Below, piece by piece: positions 6,618 through 6,641 of a stretch of DNA of 6,641 nt. The stretch comes from an uncultured Collinsella sp. (GTDB lineage: Bacteria > Actinomycetota > Coriobacteriia > Coriobacteriales > Coriobacteriaceae). Each line of letters opens with the position of its first letter. Positions within the stretch are counted from its first letter, which is position 1. The notes under the pieces were generated by a model. The model ran no database searches, was not told the origin of the DNA, and saw only the letters and a program-made list of their open reading frames with translations. Position numbers and translations under genes: made by a program. The stretch is from positions 1-6,641 of the forward strand of contig CATZIG010000116.1 in the NCBI GenBank assembly GCA_958419975.1. Direction: 5' to 3'.

Positions 6618-6641
6618 CTAAAAAGATAGGAGCCCCCGCTC
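6618..6641 (-). terminator. Possible partial terminator cut by the window edge
   Basis: The minus strand reads GGGGGCTCCTATCTTTTTAG, which looks like the second arm and T-run of an intrinsic terminator. The first arm would lie outside the window. Only half is visible. The same bases on the plus strand (AGGAG at 6628-6632) could alternatively be a ribosome binding site for a gene starting just past the edge. Confidence 0.3.

Noticed and set aside
6600..6641. Possible plus-strand gene start at ATG 6600
   Set aside because: Only 14 open codons before the edge, no ribosome binding site, and the frame crosses a probable terminator.

Overview
The window looks like a piece of a high-GC chromosome. 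The right third is typical GC-rich chromosomal sequence, with a queuine tRNA-ribosyltransferase gene (tgt) and a LOG-family nucleotide phosphoribohydrolase gene. The left two thirds form an accessory block that is visibly less GC-rich. Shine-Dalgarno-led genes, the style of the Tgt and LOG proteins and the short dispersed-type inverted repeats would fit a Coriobacteriia actinobacterium (Collinsella-like). That assignment rests on my recall and not on a search, so treat it as a guess.

Layout from left to right. Positions 1-107 (minus) hold a decayed 3' end of a second LOG gene, open to the left edge. Positions 106-323 hold a MITE-like segment of about 218 bp with 27-bp imperfect terminal inverted repeats; it starts exactly where the LOG similarity stops. 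Positions 324-509 are a gene-free leader. Positions 510-3464 (plus) encode one 984-residue protein: an archaeo-eukaryotic primase domain of the TOTE conflict-system type, a superfamily 2 DECH-box helicase, and a C-terminal phospholipase-D-like domain whose catalytic residues are replaced. Positions 3506-3578 are a long inverted repeat between convergent genes. Positions 3592-4202 (minus) encode a RelB/DinJ-type antitoxin followed by a YafQ-type toxin. A perfect 36-bp palindrome at 4250-4285 lies just upstream and is the likely operator. Positions 4316-5074 (minus) encode the intact LOG protein, and 5287-6426 (minus) encode Tgt.

The likely story is a small defence or mobile island (primase-helicase plus toxin-antitoxin) sitting next to the 3' end of a LOG gene. 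Both sides of the block carry the same part of a LOG gene in the same orientation: about 90 bp, roughly 73% identical by hand count. This suggests either insertion between tandem LOG paralogues or integration that displaced a LOG 3' end. No transposase, integrase or att site is visible in the window. On the minus strand tgt and LOG are neighbours, separated by a strong hairpin and a terminator-like or attenuator-like hairpin that ends only a few bases before the LOG ribosome binding site.

The gene-free stretches over 300 bases are covered by the entries for 106-323 and 324-509. The right edge (6427-6641) holds the tgt promoter, one clear inverted repeat and possibly part of a terminator, but no gene I can support.
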